DNA from: Lachnoclostridium phytofermentans ISDg
GTDB taxonomy: Bacteria; Bacillota; Clostridia; Lachnospirales; Lachnospiraceae
DNA length: 64,000 nucleotides
Direction of reading: 5' to 3'
Assembly (NCBI RefSeq): GCF_000018685.1
Contig: NC_010001.1
Location: 1,628,001 to 1,692,000 of the forward strand
A program made the translations under genes and the position numbers. Each line of letters starts with the position of its first letter. Position 1 is the first letter of the stretch. This document shows, piece after piece, positions 53,574-62,288 of the stretch. The notes beneath the pieces are model-generated. The model was not told the origin of the DNA and ran no database searches. It saw nothing but the letters and a program-made list of their open reading frames with translations.

Positions 53574-53630
53574 AAATCCCCCTTCGATTCGATATACTAT
53601 GTAGTGTGAATGTGAATTAAAGGGGGATTT
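53574..53630 (+). promoter_or_regulatory. Hairpin burying the ribosome site of the substrate-binding protein gene
   Basis: AAATCCCCCTT (53574-53584) is perfectly complementary to AAGGGGGATTT (53620-53630), which contains the only ribosome site before ATG 53633. The 35-base loop is unstructured as far as I see. Confidence 0.7.
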
Positions 53631-53632
53631 CA

Positions 53633-54625
53633 ATGAAGAAACGCGTTGTAGCTTTGTTCATTGTATCACTTATGATAGTATCGCTTGTAGGATGTAAAAA
53701 GGATACAAAATATACAGAGGTAAATTTAACGGAAGTAGCTCACTCCATTTTCTACGCACCGCAGTATGTAGCAATAGAATTAGGTTATTTTGAAGACGAG
53801 GGGTTAAAGGTTAATCTAACCAATGGACTTGGTGCAGATAAAACCATGACCGCTGTCCTTTCAGGAAATGCTGATATAGGTTTTATGGGATCTGAAGCCT
53901 CCATCTACGTATACAATGAAGGTGAAAAGAATTATGTTGTTAACTTTGCGCAATTAACACAGCGTGCAGGAAACTTCTTAGTGTCTCGTGATGCGAATGA
54001 GACTTTTGCATGGAATAATCTTAAAGGTAAAACTGTAATCGGAGGACGTATCGGCGGAATGCCTGAGATGATATTCGAATATATTCTTAAAAAGAATAGT
54101 ATTGATCCTAAAAAGGACTTAACAATTATCCAAAATATTGACTTTGGTATTACTGCTCAAAGTTTTCAAGCTGGTACTGGTGATTATACAATTGAATTCG
54201 AACCTGCTGCTACAGGTCTTGAGCTTCAAAAAGCAGGAAAGGTTGTCGCTTCGCTTGGTGTAGAGAGCGGTATGGTTCCTTATACGGCTTATTCAGCAAA
54301 ACTTAGCTATATCAAAGATCATCCAGAGACAATTCAGAAGTTTGTAAATGCTCTTCAAAAGGGTATGAATTATGTTAATACTCATACTTCAGAAGAGATT
54401 GCAAAGGTTATTAAACCTCAATTTAAAGAAACAGATATTGATACTGTAACTAAGATTGTAACAAGATACAAGGATCAACAGACTTGGAAAGAAGACTTAA
54501 TCTTTAAAGAAGAAAGCTTCAATCTGTTACAGGATATTTTAGATAGCTCAGATATGTTAGCAAAACATGCAGTTTATACGGATTTGGTTGATACTACGTA
54601 TGCTACGAAAGCTGCAAATAAATAA
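53633..54625 (+). CDS. NMT1/SsuA-like ABC substrate-binding lipoprotein, orphan
   Basis: A 330-residue lipoprotein. The signal peptide ends in a lipobox, SLVGC (Cys21). The periplasmic-binding fold of the NMT1/ThiY/SsuA family is visible: VNLTEVAHSIFYAPQYVAIELGYFEDEGLKVNL, then GNADIGFMGSEASIYVYNEG and the LKGKTVIGGRIGGMPEMIFEY segment. It may bind a thiamine precursor, sulfonate or similar solute. No permease or ATPase gene lies near, so the partner transporter must be elsewhere. The ribosome site GGGGGA is buried in a hairpin. A decayed partial copy follows. Confidence 0.88.
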   Translation: MKKRVVALFIVSLMIVSLVGCKKDTKYTEVNLTEVAHSIFYAPQYVAIELGYFEDEGLKVNLTNGLGADKTMTAVLSGNADIGFMGSEASIYVYNEGEKNYVVNFAQLTQRAGNFLVSRDANETFAWNNLKGKTVIGGRIGGMPEMIFEYILKKNSIDPKKDLTIIQNIDFGITAQSFQAGTGDYTIEFEPAATGLELQKAGKVVASLGVESGMVPYTAYSAKLSYIKDHPETIQKFVNALQKGMNYVNTHTSEEIAKVIKPQFKETDIDTVTKIVTRYKDQQTWKEDLIFKEESFNLLQDILDSSDMLAKHAVYTDLVDTTYATKAANK

Positions 54626-54640
54626 TTAAGAAAATAAAGG

Positions 54641-54668
54641 AAGCGCGGGGGTGACCCGTGCTTTTTTG
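54641..54668 (+). terminator. Terminator after the lipoprotein gene
   Basis: AAGCGCGGG and CCCGTGCTT stem (one G-T pair) followed by TTTTTG. Confidence 0.85.
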
Positions 54669-54787
54669 TTGCTAGGATATTTCTCAAATCGGTAAAAGCG
54701 TAAGATACTATTGAAATAAAAAATGGTATATAAAATGAGGAATTCTTCACCATGATTTTGAGTATAACAATGATAGATCAGTTTAAC

Positions 54788-55047
54788 ATCAGAGAATGCG
54801 GTCATAGGTTTTATGGGATATGAATTACCCATCTATTTTTATAATGAAGGTGAAAAAGATTATGTTGCTAACTTTACTCAAGTAACACAGTGTGTTGGTC
54901 ACTTCTTAGTGTCTCATAATGCGAATGAGACTTTTGTATGAAATTTTATAGGTAAAACTGTCATAGGTGTACGTATTGGTGGCATGCCAGAGATGAGCTT
55001 CGTATATATCTTATGAAGAGTAATATTGATACTAAGATAGATTTAAC
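54788..55047 (+). pseudogene. Decayed internal fragment of the substrate-binding protein gene
   Basis: About 260 bases aligning to roughly 53860-54124 of the gene just upstream (protein ~77-164, from GNADIGFMG to KKDLT). Matches include GGTTTTATGGGAT, ATGAAGGTGAAAA, and CACTTCTTAGTGTCTC. It has a TGG-to-TGA stop (ATGAAAT for the parent's ATGGAAT) and later indels. The start and end of the gene are absent. It is a remnant of a tandem duplication. Confidence 0.88.
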
Positions 55048-55112
55048 TGGTAAATGAAATACTCGCTATAGGATATAAGAAAGCTTTCATATTGAATTAA
55101 TCTAGTATGACG

Positions 55113-55148
55113 CAAACTAAAAAAGCAGGCTTTGCGAACTTTCCTTGT
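55113..55148 (+). repeat. Family-A leader hairpin, partly decayed, upstream of darA
   Basis: GCAGGCTTTGCGAAC and TTTCCTTGTCGCGAATAA keep the right half; the left arm reads AACTAAAAAAG and no longer pairs fully. Confidence 0.6.
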
Positions 55149-55257
55149 CGCGAATAAAATATGAGAACAATTATCATAAACGTTGCAAGATTGCTGAAAA
55201 AATGGTATTATAGTAGATATCATAATGAGGTATTTAGTAAATTTGGAGGTGGATTGT

Positions 55258-55596
55258 ATGAAGATGATCTTAGCAATTCTAAAAAATGATGATGAACAAG
55301 CTACAATCGCAGAGTTAAATAAGAAGCATTATTTTGTTACAAAGTTATCCTCTACCGGTGGTTTTCTTAAGCAAGGAAATACCTCTTTGCTGATTGGTGT
55401 AGATGATAATAAAGTTGATGAAGTGTGTGGAATATTAAAGAAAATGTCAGGTGTGCGTAATGAGGTTCAATGCTTGTCTTCGTATGCAGGTACAGACTCT
55501 ATGTATCCAGGAGTAAGCACCCCTTACCCAATTGATGTGCAAGAAGGTGGCGTAACAATATTCGTTCTTCCTGTTGAACAGTGTTATAAGATATAG
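55258..55596 (+). CDS. darA: Cyclic-di-AMP receptor, DarA/PstA family
   Basis: A 112-residue PII-like protein binding cyclic-di-AMP. MKMILAILKNDDEQATIAELNKKHYFVTKLSSTGGFLKQGNTSLLIGVDD covers the ligand site (the STGGFLxxGN motif), and GGVTIFVLPVEQ is the family's last strand. ATG 55258 follows GGAGG with eight bases between; an upstream ATG at 55225 has none. Downstream target proteins are unknown. A decayed family-A hairpin and the transporter pseudogene lie upstream. Confidence 0.93.
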   Translation: MKMILAILKNDDEQATIAELNKKHYFVTKLSSTGGFLKQGNTSLLIGVDDNKVDEVCGILKKMSGVRNEVQCLSSYAGTDSMYPGVSTPYPIDVQEGGVTIFVLPVEQCYKI

Positions 55597-55742
55597 TTTC
55601 TTAAAGTTTTATTCTATGAATTAGAAATCAAAGAAACAATAATTAGCTAAGAACATAAAGAAACAATAGATTGATGCAATTAGATTTTAATGAAGAAGAT
55701 TTATTGCAATAATAAATAAGTGAATTGTGTCCATAAACGAAT

Positions 55743-55786
55743 AATCTCCAGAAGAATGTTACAATTACATTCTCTGGAGATTTTTT
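55743..55786 (+). terminator. Terminator after darA
   Basis: AATCTCCAGA/TCTGGAGATT and GAATGT/ACATTC form one stem (55743-55782), followed by TTTT. Confidence 0.88.
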
Positions 55787-55865
55787 AATATACATACCGA
55801 TTAAGTTAGCTTATAAACTTTTCTCATAAAATAAGAAAAGTTGGAATTTATTAACTACAGTTACA

Positions 55866-56975
55866 TCATAATTTATTAGCTATAGTTACATTATAATTTT
55901 TAGCAGATGAAACACCTATAGTCTTTGCACGTTTTAAAGAGAATCCAAGGAAAAACGGATGTTTCATAATAAATTGAGTAAATCGATTTAAATAAGTGTT
56001 CGCCAAAAGGACTGCGAGTAAAACACAAAATGGTATTATTAATAAGATAATTAGTTTTGGCATACCAAGTAACCAGGCGAAGAATCCATGTGCTGTTAAT
56101 CGATTCCGTAGGAAGATATGTAAAATATAAACTGGTAACGTTCGTTCTCCAAGTACGGTAAAGGATAATTTGATTCTAGGTACTAAAAATAGAAAACTTA
56201 TACTAAACACGAATGCAAGAGCGTACCAAAATAAACGAATGAAAGCACCATAATGCCAGTATTTTTTAAATATAGAAATATAGGAAGAACCCGCAAATAA
56301 TATTTTAATGAATGGTTTTACATAAGGATAAATAACAGTAAGTAACAAAAAGCTACTGATAAACAAAAGAATTGCAGGTATTCTTAATCTTAAATTGAGT
56401 AACTTATCTAAATGTTCTTTCGTTGTATAAAATCCTAATATAAAAAATGGTAGAAAGACTATGATTCTTGATAATACCAAAAAAGAGCCTATGGAGGAAT
56501 CATAACCACACAGTAGTGCGAGTAGGATGGTAGTGGTAATTACAAATTTCTTATTGAATTTTTCCAAAAATGGAATTATCATCGTCCAAAATACAAGTGC
56601 TAATAAATACCAAGGAGCATCTTTAACATCAAATAGGTTAAGTTTACCTTTCATTCCAGTACAAATATAATTACCAAACTTGAATAGTAGAAACATCCAA
56701 AATAGGGCCATAATTTTACGTGTATTGAATTTTCCGTTTTTATGTACATTTTTCGAGACATAACCAGATACAAATACAAAACATGGCATATGAAAAATAT
56801 GAATCAAATAATAAAGATATTTTAGTTCTTTTATTCTAGTAAGTTGACTTAAAAAATGTCCTATAACGACTAAAATAATTAATAAAAATCGTAAGTTATC
56901 GATATAGGGATCGCGTCTTGTATCATTTTTAATAATTGGCTGTGGATGATACCATTTTTTTAATAACAAAAACAT
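55866..56975 (-). CDS. Acyltransferase 3-family membrane protein
   Basis: A 369-residue O-acyltransferase of the AT3/OafA-NolL type with about ten membrane helices. The N-terminal DPYIDNLRFLLIILVVIGHFLSQL carries the conserved Arg and catalytic His; IFHMPCFVFVSGYVSK is the second family motif, and LGERTLPVYILHIFLRN the third. It probably acetylates a cell-wall or exopolysaccharide sugar. GAAAGGAC precedes the ATG. It stands alone; a 17-bp tandem repeat array lies upstream of it. Confidence 0.88.
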   Translation of the reverse strand: MFLLLKKWYHPQPIIKNDTRRDPYIDNLRFLLIILVVIGHFLSQLTRIKELKYLYYLIHIFHMPCFVFVSGYVSKNVHKNGKFNTRKIMALFWMFLLFKFGNYICTGMKGKLNLFDVKDAPWYLLALVFWTMIIPFLEKFNKKFVITTTILLALLCGYDSSIGSFLVLSRIIVFLPFFILGFYTTKEHLDKLLNLRLRIPAILLFISSFLLLTVIYPYVKPFIKILFAGSSYISIFKKYWHYGAFIRLFWYALAFVFSISFLFLVPRIKLSFTVLGERTLPVYILHIFLRNRLTAHGFFAWLLGMPKLIILLIIPFCVLLAVLLANTYLNRFTQFIMKHPFFLGFSLKRAKTIGVSSAKNYNVTIANKL

Positions 56976-57087
56976 AGAACTTGTCCTTTCGAAGGTAGTA
57001 ATAATATTTTAAATAACGTTATTAAAAGTTTTTGAATATTAATATTTGGTTTCATATGTGTAAATCTTAGAATACTAGTAATAAAAT

Positions 57088-57270
57088 AATGTCTGTACTG
57101 TAGTAATGTCTGTACTGTAGTAATGTCTGTACTGTAGTAATGTCTGTAATGTAGTAATGTCTGTAGTGTAGCAATGTCTGTAGTATAGTAATGTCTGTAA
57201 TATAGTAATGTCTGTAATGTAATAATGTCTGTACTGTAGTAATGTCTGTAATGAAATAATGTCTGTCATG
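57088..57270. repeat. 17-bp tandem repeat, 10.8 copies
   Basis: Ten full units and 13 bases of an eleventh of AATGTCTGTACTGTAGT and variants with changes mainly at positions 10-16. Neighbouring identical units (the first three) suggest ongoing slippage. It is in the acyltransferase gene's upstream region, ~110 bases from its start. Confidence 0.95.
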
Positions 57271-57339
57271 AAAAAAGATTAGATAATCGTATTATAATAA
57301 CCTATAATGACGATATGTAATAAATTACCATCTTATAAT

Positions 57340-57399
57340 GAGAAAAAACCCCATAAAATTGAATAGCGTAATATTTGTCTAACCAATTCTATGGGGTTT
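57340..57399 (-). terminator. Terminator of the acidic-tail membrane protein gene
   Basis: On the minus strand AAACCCCATA...TATGGGGTTT, with inner AATTG/CAATT, then TTTTC. Plus-strand arms at 57346-57355 and 57390-57399. Confidence 0.85.
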
Positions 57400-57414
57400 C
57401 GTTAATGTAGGCAA

Positions 57415-57442
57415 TTAACTCGTAAAATATTTTACGAGTTAA
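57415..57442. repeat. 28-bp perfect palindrome
   Basis: Half-site TTAACTCGTAAAAT at 57415-57428 is repeated inverted without a spacer. It lies 21 bases after the stop of the acidic-tail protein gene, before the terminator. Confidence 0.8.
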
Positions 57443-57463
57443 AACGTATACTTTTCTTATTTC

Positions 57464-57751
57464 TTATTCTTCTGTTGTTTCTGCTTCGTCTGCACAATCG
57501 CAGCAGTCGCATTCAAAATCATCGTCAAATTCATCGTCAAAATCATCTTCAAAATCTTCTAGATAATCAGGAGTCATAAATTTGTATACAGCATAAGCAA
57601 TGCCTGCAATAGCTGCAATTGCTCCGACAATAGCAAGTACGAAGATTAAAGTATGTTTCTTCTTCTCAATCGGATCTTCTTTTTTGTGAATTAACTCGCT
57701 TAGCTTAGAAGCAGCAAGCATCTCACTGAACTTGTCGATTTTATTATTCAT
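57464..57751 (-). CDS. Membrane protein with Asp/Glu/Cys-rich tail
   Basis: A 95-residue protein. Residues ~34-58 form one membrane helix (LIFVLAIVGAIAAIAGIAYAVY) after a basic start, and the C-terminal 35 residues are almost only acidic residues and Phe, then ECDCCDCADEAET: five acidic-Cys motifs that could bind a metal. GGAAAGGAAG precedes ATG 57751; an upstream ATG at 57883 runs through the promoter region (TATAAT at 57915-57920 on the minus strand). The family is not recognised; similar tails occur in clostridial DUF4366-type proteins. Confidence 0.7.
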   Translation of the reverse strand: MNNKIDKFSEMLAASKLSELIHKKEDPIEKKKHTLIFVLAIVGAIAAIAGIAYAVYKFMTPDYLEDFEDDFDDEFDDDFECDCCDCADEAETTEE

Positions 57752-58018
57752 AACAGCACTTCCTTTCCTATTCTCTGATGATTCATTACAAACGAGTGGA
57801 TTATCATCATTTGTATTGATTTCGGTAATTAGCACTTCGTGGCAAGCATATTGCACGCGAATCAAAATCATATAATCAAACACGATTTTGGTTTAATAAA
57901 TTCCGTTCGTGTATATTATACCACCCACTTGCCGTTTTTACTATATGAAAATAAGAAAATTAAACCAGACTATGAAAAATAGAGCAATAAAGACATTACT
58001 TAGTACGTCAAAACGCGT

Positions 58019-60442
58019 TTAATCTTCAATTTTTTCCAATTTAGCGAAAGAGGATAGCATTTTTTTGATACCTTGTTCGCCAAAGTCAACAGTAACTTCG
58101 TAATCTCTACCGCCTTTTGTTAGATTAGTAACAACGCCTTGTCCAAATTTAATATGTTTCACAGTATCACCAACGCCATAGGCAAGGGTGCCAAGATTAC
58201 TGTTACCAAAATTTTTGGTTGGTAATGTACCGCCAACGGATGGTTGAAAACCACGCGCTGTTTTTGCTTGACCAGAAAATGATGGCATGGAATTAATTCC
58301 AGTCGTACCACGCATAGAAGGTGTAGCTTTATCAAACATGGTATCATTGTAACTTGATGATTTGTCAAATGGATTATCTGAATCAAACATACCACGTGAC
58401 TGAGTTGAAAAGTTTGGTGATGCATTACGGATTGGACTTTCGCCATAGGAATCTTTTGCAAGATATCCTTTATTCTGTGCGGACTGAATCGTCAGAAGAT
58501 AGCGGGGAATCTCGTTAATAAATCTGGATGGTCGATTAAATTGAGTTTCACCTCGCATCATTCGCTGCCTAGCTGCACTTAAATGTATCTGCTTCATAGC
58601 TCTCGTGATACCTACATAGCAAAGACGTCGTTCTTCTTCGATTTCAAGTTCTGGATTTTCTGCATTGATTGACATATAACTAGGGAAAATACCATCCTCC
58701 ATACCACAAAGATACACATAAGGGAACTCAAGTCCTTTTGCACTATGAAGGGTCATTAATACTACATGATTACTATCTTCCTCAAGAGAGTCAATATCAG
58801 CAACCAAAGCTACTTCTTCTAGGAAACCACTGAGGGTTGGAGGTTCGGTTGCTTCCACTTCATAGGTTACGATTTTATTAATTAGTTCATTGATATTTCC
58901 GATACGATCTTCCGCGGACTCATCATCAGCTTCTTCTAATTCTTTTAAGTATCCAGTGCCCTCTAAAATTTCTTCCATCAAATCCTTTAAGGTAAAGGTA
59001 TCAGAGCTTAGTTTACTTTTTATAGTTTCTATAAAACTGACAAATGAGGTGATTTTTGAGGTGGAACGGCCTAATCCAGGGATATTTTCTGCATGACGTA
59101 GAGCGTCATAAAAACTCATATTATTTTTCACAGAGAATTCTTCCACACGGTCAAGTGTAGTTAAACCAATCCCTCGTTTAGGAACATTAATAATACGCTT
59201 TACTGCAATACCATCAAGCCCGTTATCAATCGTTTTTAAGTAGGCTAGAAGGTCCTTGATTTCTTTTCTTTGGTAGAAATTAATACTACCGATGATTTTA
59301 TAAGGAACGCTTCGTTGAATCATTTTCTCTTCGAATACACGAGACTGAGCGTTTGTTCTATATAGGATGGCAAAGTTATTAAAAGATATACCATCTTGAT
59401 CATTTAATGTTTTAATACTATCAACTACCTGAGTTGCTTCTGCAAAATCAGTATCATACTGGCAAAAACTAACTTGCTCACCATCTTCATTATCGGTCCA
59501 CAAAGACTTATCCTTACGGCCAAGGTTATTGTGAATTACTTCATTGGCTGCATTTAGAATATTTTTTGTAGAACGATAATTTTGTTCCAGTTTAATTACG
59601 ACTGCATCTGGAAATTCCTTTTCAAAATCAAGGATGTTTCGGATATTAGCACCACGGAATTTATAAATGGATTGATCGTCATCACCTACTACGCAAAGGT
59701 TATGTTCTACTTCATTATATTCATTCAAGCTATGTGCAAGTAAACGTATTAATTTAAACTGAATGGTATTGGTATCTTGATACTCATCCACCATAATGTA
59801 TCGAAAACGATTACGATAGTAATTTAATGCCTCTGTATTAGATTGAAAGAGTTCAACCGTCTTCATAATTAAATCATCAAAATCAAGGGCATTGTTTGTC
59901 TTAAGTCGTCTTTGATATTCCTTATAAACATTGGAAATCTTCATTTTATTATAATCACCCAATGCAGATAGTTCAAACTCTTCTGGGGAGATTCCTTCAT
60001 CCTTAGCACTTGAAATAGCAGAAAGAAAGACTCTCTCTTTGGTCTGCTTTGTATCAATTTGTAAGAATTTTAAAACTTCACGTATTAAAGTCTTTTGATC
60101 GTCTGTATCATAGATTGTAAAATTTCGATCATATCCAAGGGTTTCAATAAAACGTCTTAGGATACGAACACAGGTGGAGTGGAAAGTACTGACCCAGATA
60201 TTTTCAGCGCCATATCCCACAATCTTATCGACACGTTCTCTCATTTCTTTGGCTGCTTTGTTCGTAAAGGTTAGAGCCATTATCTGATATGGATTTACAT
60301 TTCTCTCTTCAATCAGGTAGGCAATTCTATGGGTTAACACTCTTGTTTTACCAGAACCAGCGCCGGCTAAAATTAACATTGGACCACGATCGTGCTCCAC
60401 AGCTCTTCGTTGTTCCGGGTTTAGGGAATCGTATATACTCAT
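58019..60442 (-). CDS. pcrA: ATP-dependent DNA helicase PcrA/UvrD
   Basis: An 807-residue superfamily 1A helicase. Walker A ILAGAGSGKTRVLTHR, motif II MVDEYQDTN, motif IV QNYRSTKNIL, motif V TLHSAKGLEFPYVYL and motif VI GITRAMKQIHLS are all present. After a low-complexity Ser/Asn-rich linker (~660-740), the last 50 residues (GDTVKHIKFGQGVVTNL) are the Tudor-like RNA-polymerase-binding domain of PcrA. ATG 60442 follows AAAGG. A family-A hairpin lies 29 bases upstream, in the same direction as the gene. Confidence 0.97.
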   Translation of the reverse strand: MSIYDSLNPEQRRAVEHDRGPMLILAGAGSGKTRVLTHRIAYLIEERNVNPYQIMALTFTNKAAKEMRERVDKIVGYGAENIWVSTFHSTCVRILRRFIETLGYDRNFTIYDTDDQKTLIREVLKFLQIDTKQTKERVFLSAISSAKDEGISPEEFELSALGDYNKMKISNVYKEYQRRLKTNNALDFDDLIMKTVELFQSNTEALNYYRNRFRYIMVDEYQDTNTIQFKLIRLLAHSLNEYNEVEHNLCVVGDDDQSIYKFRGANIRNILDFEKEFPDAVVIKLEQNYRSTKNILNAANEVIHNNLGRKDKSLWTDNEDGEQVSFCQYDTDFAEATQVVDSIKTLNDQDGISFNNFAILYRTNAQSRVFEEKMIQRSVPYKIIGSINFYQRKEIKDLLAYLKTIDNGLDGIAVKRIINVPKRGIGLTTLDRVEEFSVKNNMSFYDALRHAENIPGLGRSTSKITSFVSFIETIKSKLSSDTFTLKDLMEEILEGTGYLKELEEADDESAEDRIGNINELINKIVTYEVEATEPPTLSGFLEEVALVADIDSLEEDSNHVVLMTLHSAKGLEFPYVYLCGMEDGIFPSYMSINAENPELEIEEERRLCYVGITRAMKQIHLSAARQRMMRGETQFNRPSRFINEIPRYLLTIQSAQNKGYLAKDSYGESPIRNASPNFSTQSRGMFDSDNPFDKSSSYNDTMFDKATPSMRGTTGINSMPSFSGQAKTARGFQPSVGGTLPTKNFGNSNLGTLAYGVGDTVKHIKFGQGVVTNLTKGGRDYEVTVDFGEQGIKKMLSSFAKLEKIED

Positions 60443-60471
60443 GAGGTATCAAACCTTTCTTAGTTATTCAT

Positions 60472-60507
60472 GACAAGGAAAAGCATGCGAAGCGCACTTT
60501 CTCTTGT
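60472..60507 (-). repeat. Family-A leader hairpin, copy upstream of pcrA
   Basis: On the minus strand ACAAGAGAAAGTGCGCTTCG and CATGCTTTTCCTTGTCATGA, then ATAA: oriented towards pcrA. This shows the element follows the gene's direction, not the map's. The rest of 60508-60781 shows no gene. Confidence 0.85.
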
Positions 60508-60781
60508 TTCTATTAATCTTTTAAGTAGGAGTTGCCATAGAAAGCTTATTTTCATCAATAAAGATTAAGAGATTATGTAATTAGCTTTCATAGAAAAACT
60601 TTCTCTAAAGAAAAACATAAAATAATCTCTGCATAAAAATAAGAAAATAAGAAACTTAACTATAATCTATAGCGATTAACTTAAAAGAGCAAACATATGT
60701 TTATTATAGCATGCAGGGAAAGGAGATACAATAGGAAATCCCAAGGTATTCATACGTACAAAATCACTGTATTTATTCGTG

Positions 60782-60810
60782 TTGACATGTGGTATTCATT
60801 ACTATATAAT
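60782..60810 (+). promoter_or_regulatory. Consensus promoter of the DUF1836 gene
   Basis: TTGACA (60782-60787), 17-base spacer, TATAAT (60805-60810), 19 bases before the start codon. Confidence 0.8.
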
Positions 60811-60829
60811 GTGATATAGAGGTGATATT

Positions 60830-61495
60830 TTGGACAAACAACGGGAAAAAGAGATTATGGAACTCATCGAAGGCTTACGGAAAATCAATTATGTAAAACC
60901 TGGCGATGTTCCAAATATTGATTTATATATGGACCAGGTGACCACGTTTATGGATAAACATCTTGAGTCCTCAAAGCGTTATTCTGAGGATAAATTGTTG
61001 ACCAAAACGATGATTAATAATTATACAAAAAATAATTTACTTCCGTCATCAAATAAGAAAAAATATTCAAAGGATCATATGTATCTTCTTATATTTATAT
61101 ATTACATGAAGAACGTATTATCCATTAACGATATTCAAAGTATACTTACTCCTTTGACTGAGAAATTCTTCGAGGGGGATAACAAAGTTAGTTTAGAAGA
61201 GATTTACGAAGAAATCTTTCGACAGGGAGAGGAAAACTCCATGACAGTGAGTAAGGATGTTATTCGTAAGTATCAGAAATCAAAAGATGCTTATCCCGAG
61301 ATGAAGGACCAAGAGGATCACGATTTCTTACAGATGTTTTCTTTTGTGTGTATGCTATGTTTTGATGTCTATATGAAAAAGCAAATGATTGAGAAAATTA
61401 TCGATGATCATTTTACAATGCCATCAGAGAAGGATAAAAATACAAAAGAGAAATCGAAAGATCATGCGAAAGACAAGGATAAATCATCTAAGTAA
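60830..61495 (+). CDS. DUF1836 family protein
   Basis: A 221-residue protein with a DUF1836 pattern: LTKTMINNYTKNNLLPSSNKKKYSKDHMYLLIFIYYMKNVLSINDIQ, a MerR-like winged helix followed by helices; the tail is Lys/Asp/Ser-rich. It may be a DNA-binding regulator, with unknown targets. It begins with TTG 60830 after AGAGGTGA. The promoter is full consensus and very close, so the leader is only ~12 bases. Confidence 0.82.
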   Translation: MDKQREKEIMELIEGLRKINYVKPGDVPNIDLYMDQVTTFMDKHLESSKRYSEDKLLTKTMINNYTKNNLLPSSNKKKYSKDHMYLLIFIYYMKNVLSINDIQSILTPLTEKFFEGDNKVSLEEIYEEIFRQGEENSMTVSKDVIRKYQKSKDAYPEMKDQEDHDFLQMFSFVCMLCFDVYMKKQMIEKIIDDHFTMPSEKDKNTKEKSKDHAKDKDKSSK

Positions 61496-61606
61496 ATAAA
61501 TAAGATAAATAATCTTAGAAATTTAAACAGATGATATTCAAAGCATTTTATGATATGAATAAGCTAGTAAAAACGTGTTAAATAATTAATCCTTATAAAA
61601 TTCTAA

Positions 61607-61640
61607 AAAAGGTATTCGAAATATTCCGAATACCTTTTCT
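61607..61640. terminator. Bidirectional terminator
   Basis: AAAAGGTATTCG (61607-61618) and CGAATACCTTTT (61627-61638), between the DUF1836 and YerC genes. Confidence 0.88.
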
Positions 61641-61649
61641 TATGTTCTA

Positions 61650-61967
61650 TTATTGTGCTTCCTCTTCGTCCATTTGTGAAATTTCAGGAATTCTACTGAA
61701 TACTAAATCATAACCATCATTACCGTAATTTAAAGAACGGTTCACACGACTTATAGTAGCAGTCGAAGCACCTGTTTTTTCTGCTATTTCAAGATATGTC
61801 TTTTTTGCACGAAGCATTGCAGCCACCTCGAAACGCTGAGAAAGAGACAGTAATTCATTCACAGTACAGATGTCTTCAAAGAAAACGTAACATTCTTCCT
61901 TGTTCTTTAGACTTAAAACCGCATCAAATAAATAATCTACTGAATCATTCTTAATATTTTTACTCAT
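61650..61967 (-). CDS. TrpR-like YerC/YecD family protein
   Basis: A 105-residue TrpR-fold protein. DICTVNELLSLSQRFEVAAMLRAKKTYLEIAEKTGASTATISRVNRSL is the helix-turn-helix of the YerC/YecD family, which in Bacillus is encoded beside pcrA, a link kept here at a distance. The N-terminus (VDYLFDAVLSLKNKEECYVFFEDI) is the dimerisation part. AAAGGAG precedes the ATG. Regulon unknown. Confidence 0.9.
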   Translation of the reverse strand: MSKNIKNDSVDYLFDAVLSLKNKEECYVFFEDICTVNELLSLSQRFEVAAMLRAKKTYLEIAEKTGASTATISRVNRSLNYGNDGYDLVFSRIPEISQMDEEEAQ

Positions 61968-62235
61968 TTTAATTTCTCCTTTATAGGCTTCTCAATCATA
62001 GTAAGTACGATTTAGGATTTCTTATCCTAAGTAGTCGAAATAGCTACGATATTGAATTTAGCTACTTTCATAAAAATATACGATTCTAATATTAAATAGA
62101 ATCGTATCATTATAACTTTGTGTTCTATCTCATATAACTCTGATACAGTCATATTTTATCACTATACATTACTAAAGTAAAGGGATTTTCTTATCATTTT
62201 TATGAAAGTTTTATGAACTAGAAAAATTGGGAACC

Positions 62236-62264
62236 TAGACAATAATAAAAAGATTCGATATAAT
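62236..62264 (+). promoter_or_regulatory. Promoter of the TrmA-like gene
   Basis: TAGACA (62236-62241), 17-base spacer, TATAAT (62259-62264). The inferred transcript would start at ~62271, 18 bases before the family-A hairpin. Confidence 0.65.
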
Positions 62265-62288
62265 AGGAAAAGTATTTATCAGGAGTAA

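Noticed and set aside
57075..57269. 64-codon minus-strand frame made of TDITTLQ-type repeats
   Set aside because: It is created by the 17-bp tandem array; a 17-bp period cycles through all frames, and there is no ribosome site.
57088..57270. CRISPR array
   Set aside because: The 17-bp units are contiguous without spacers, and there are no cas genes.
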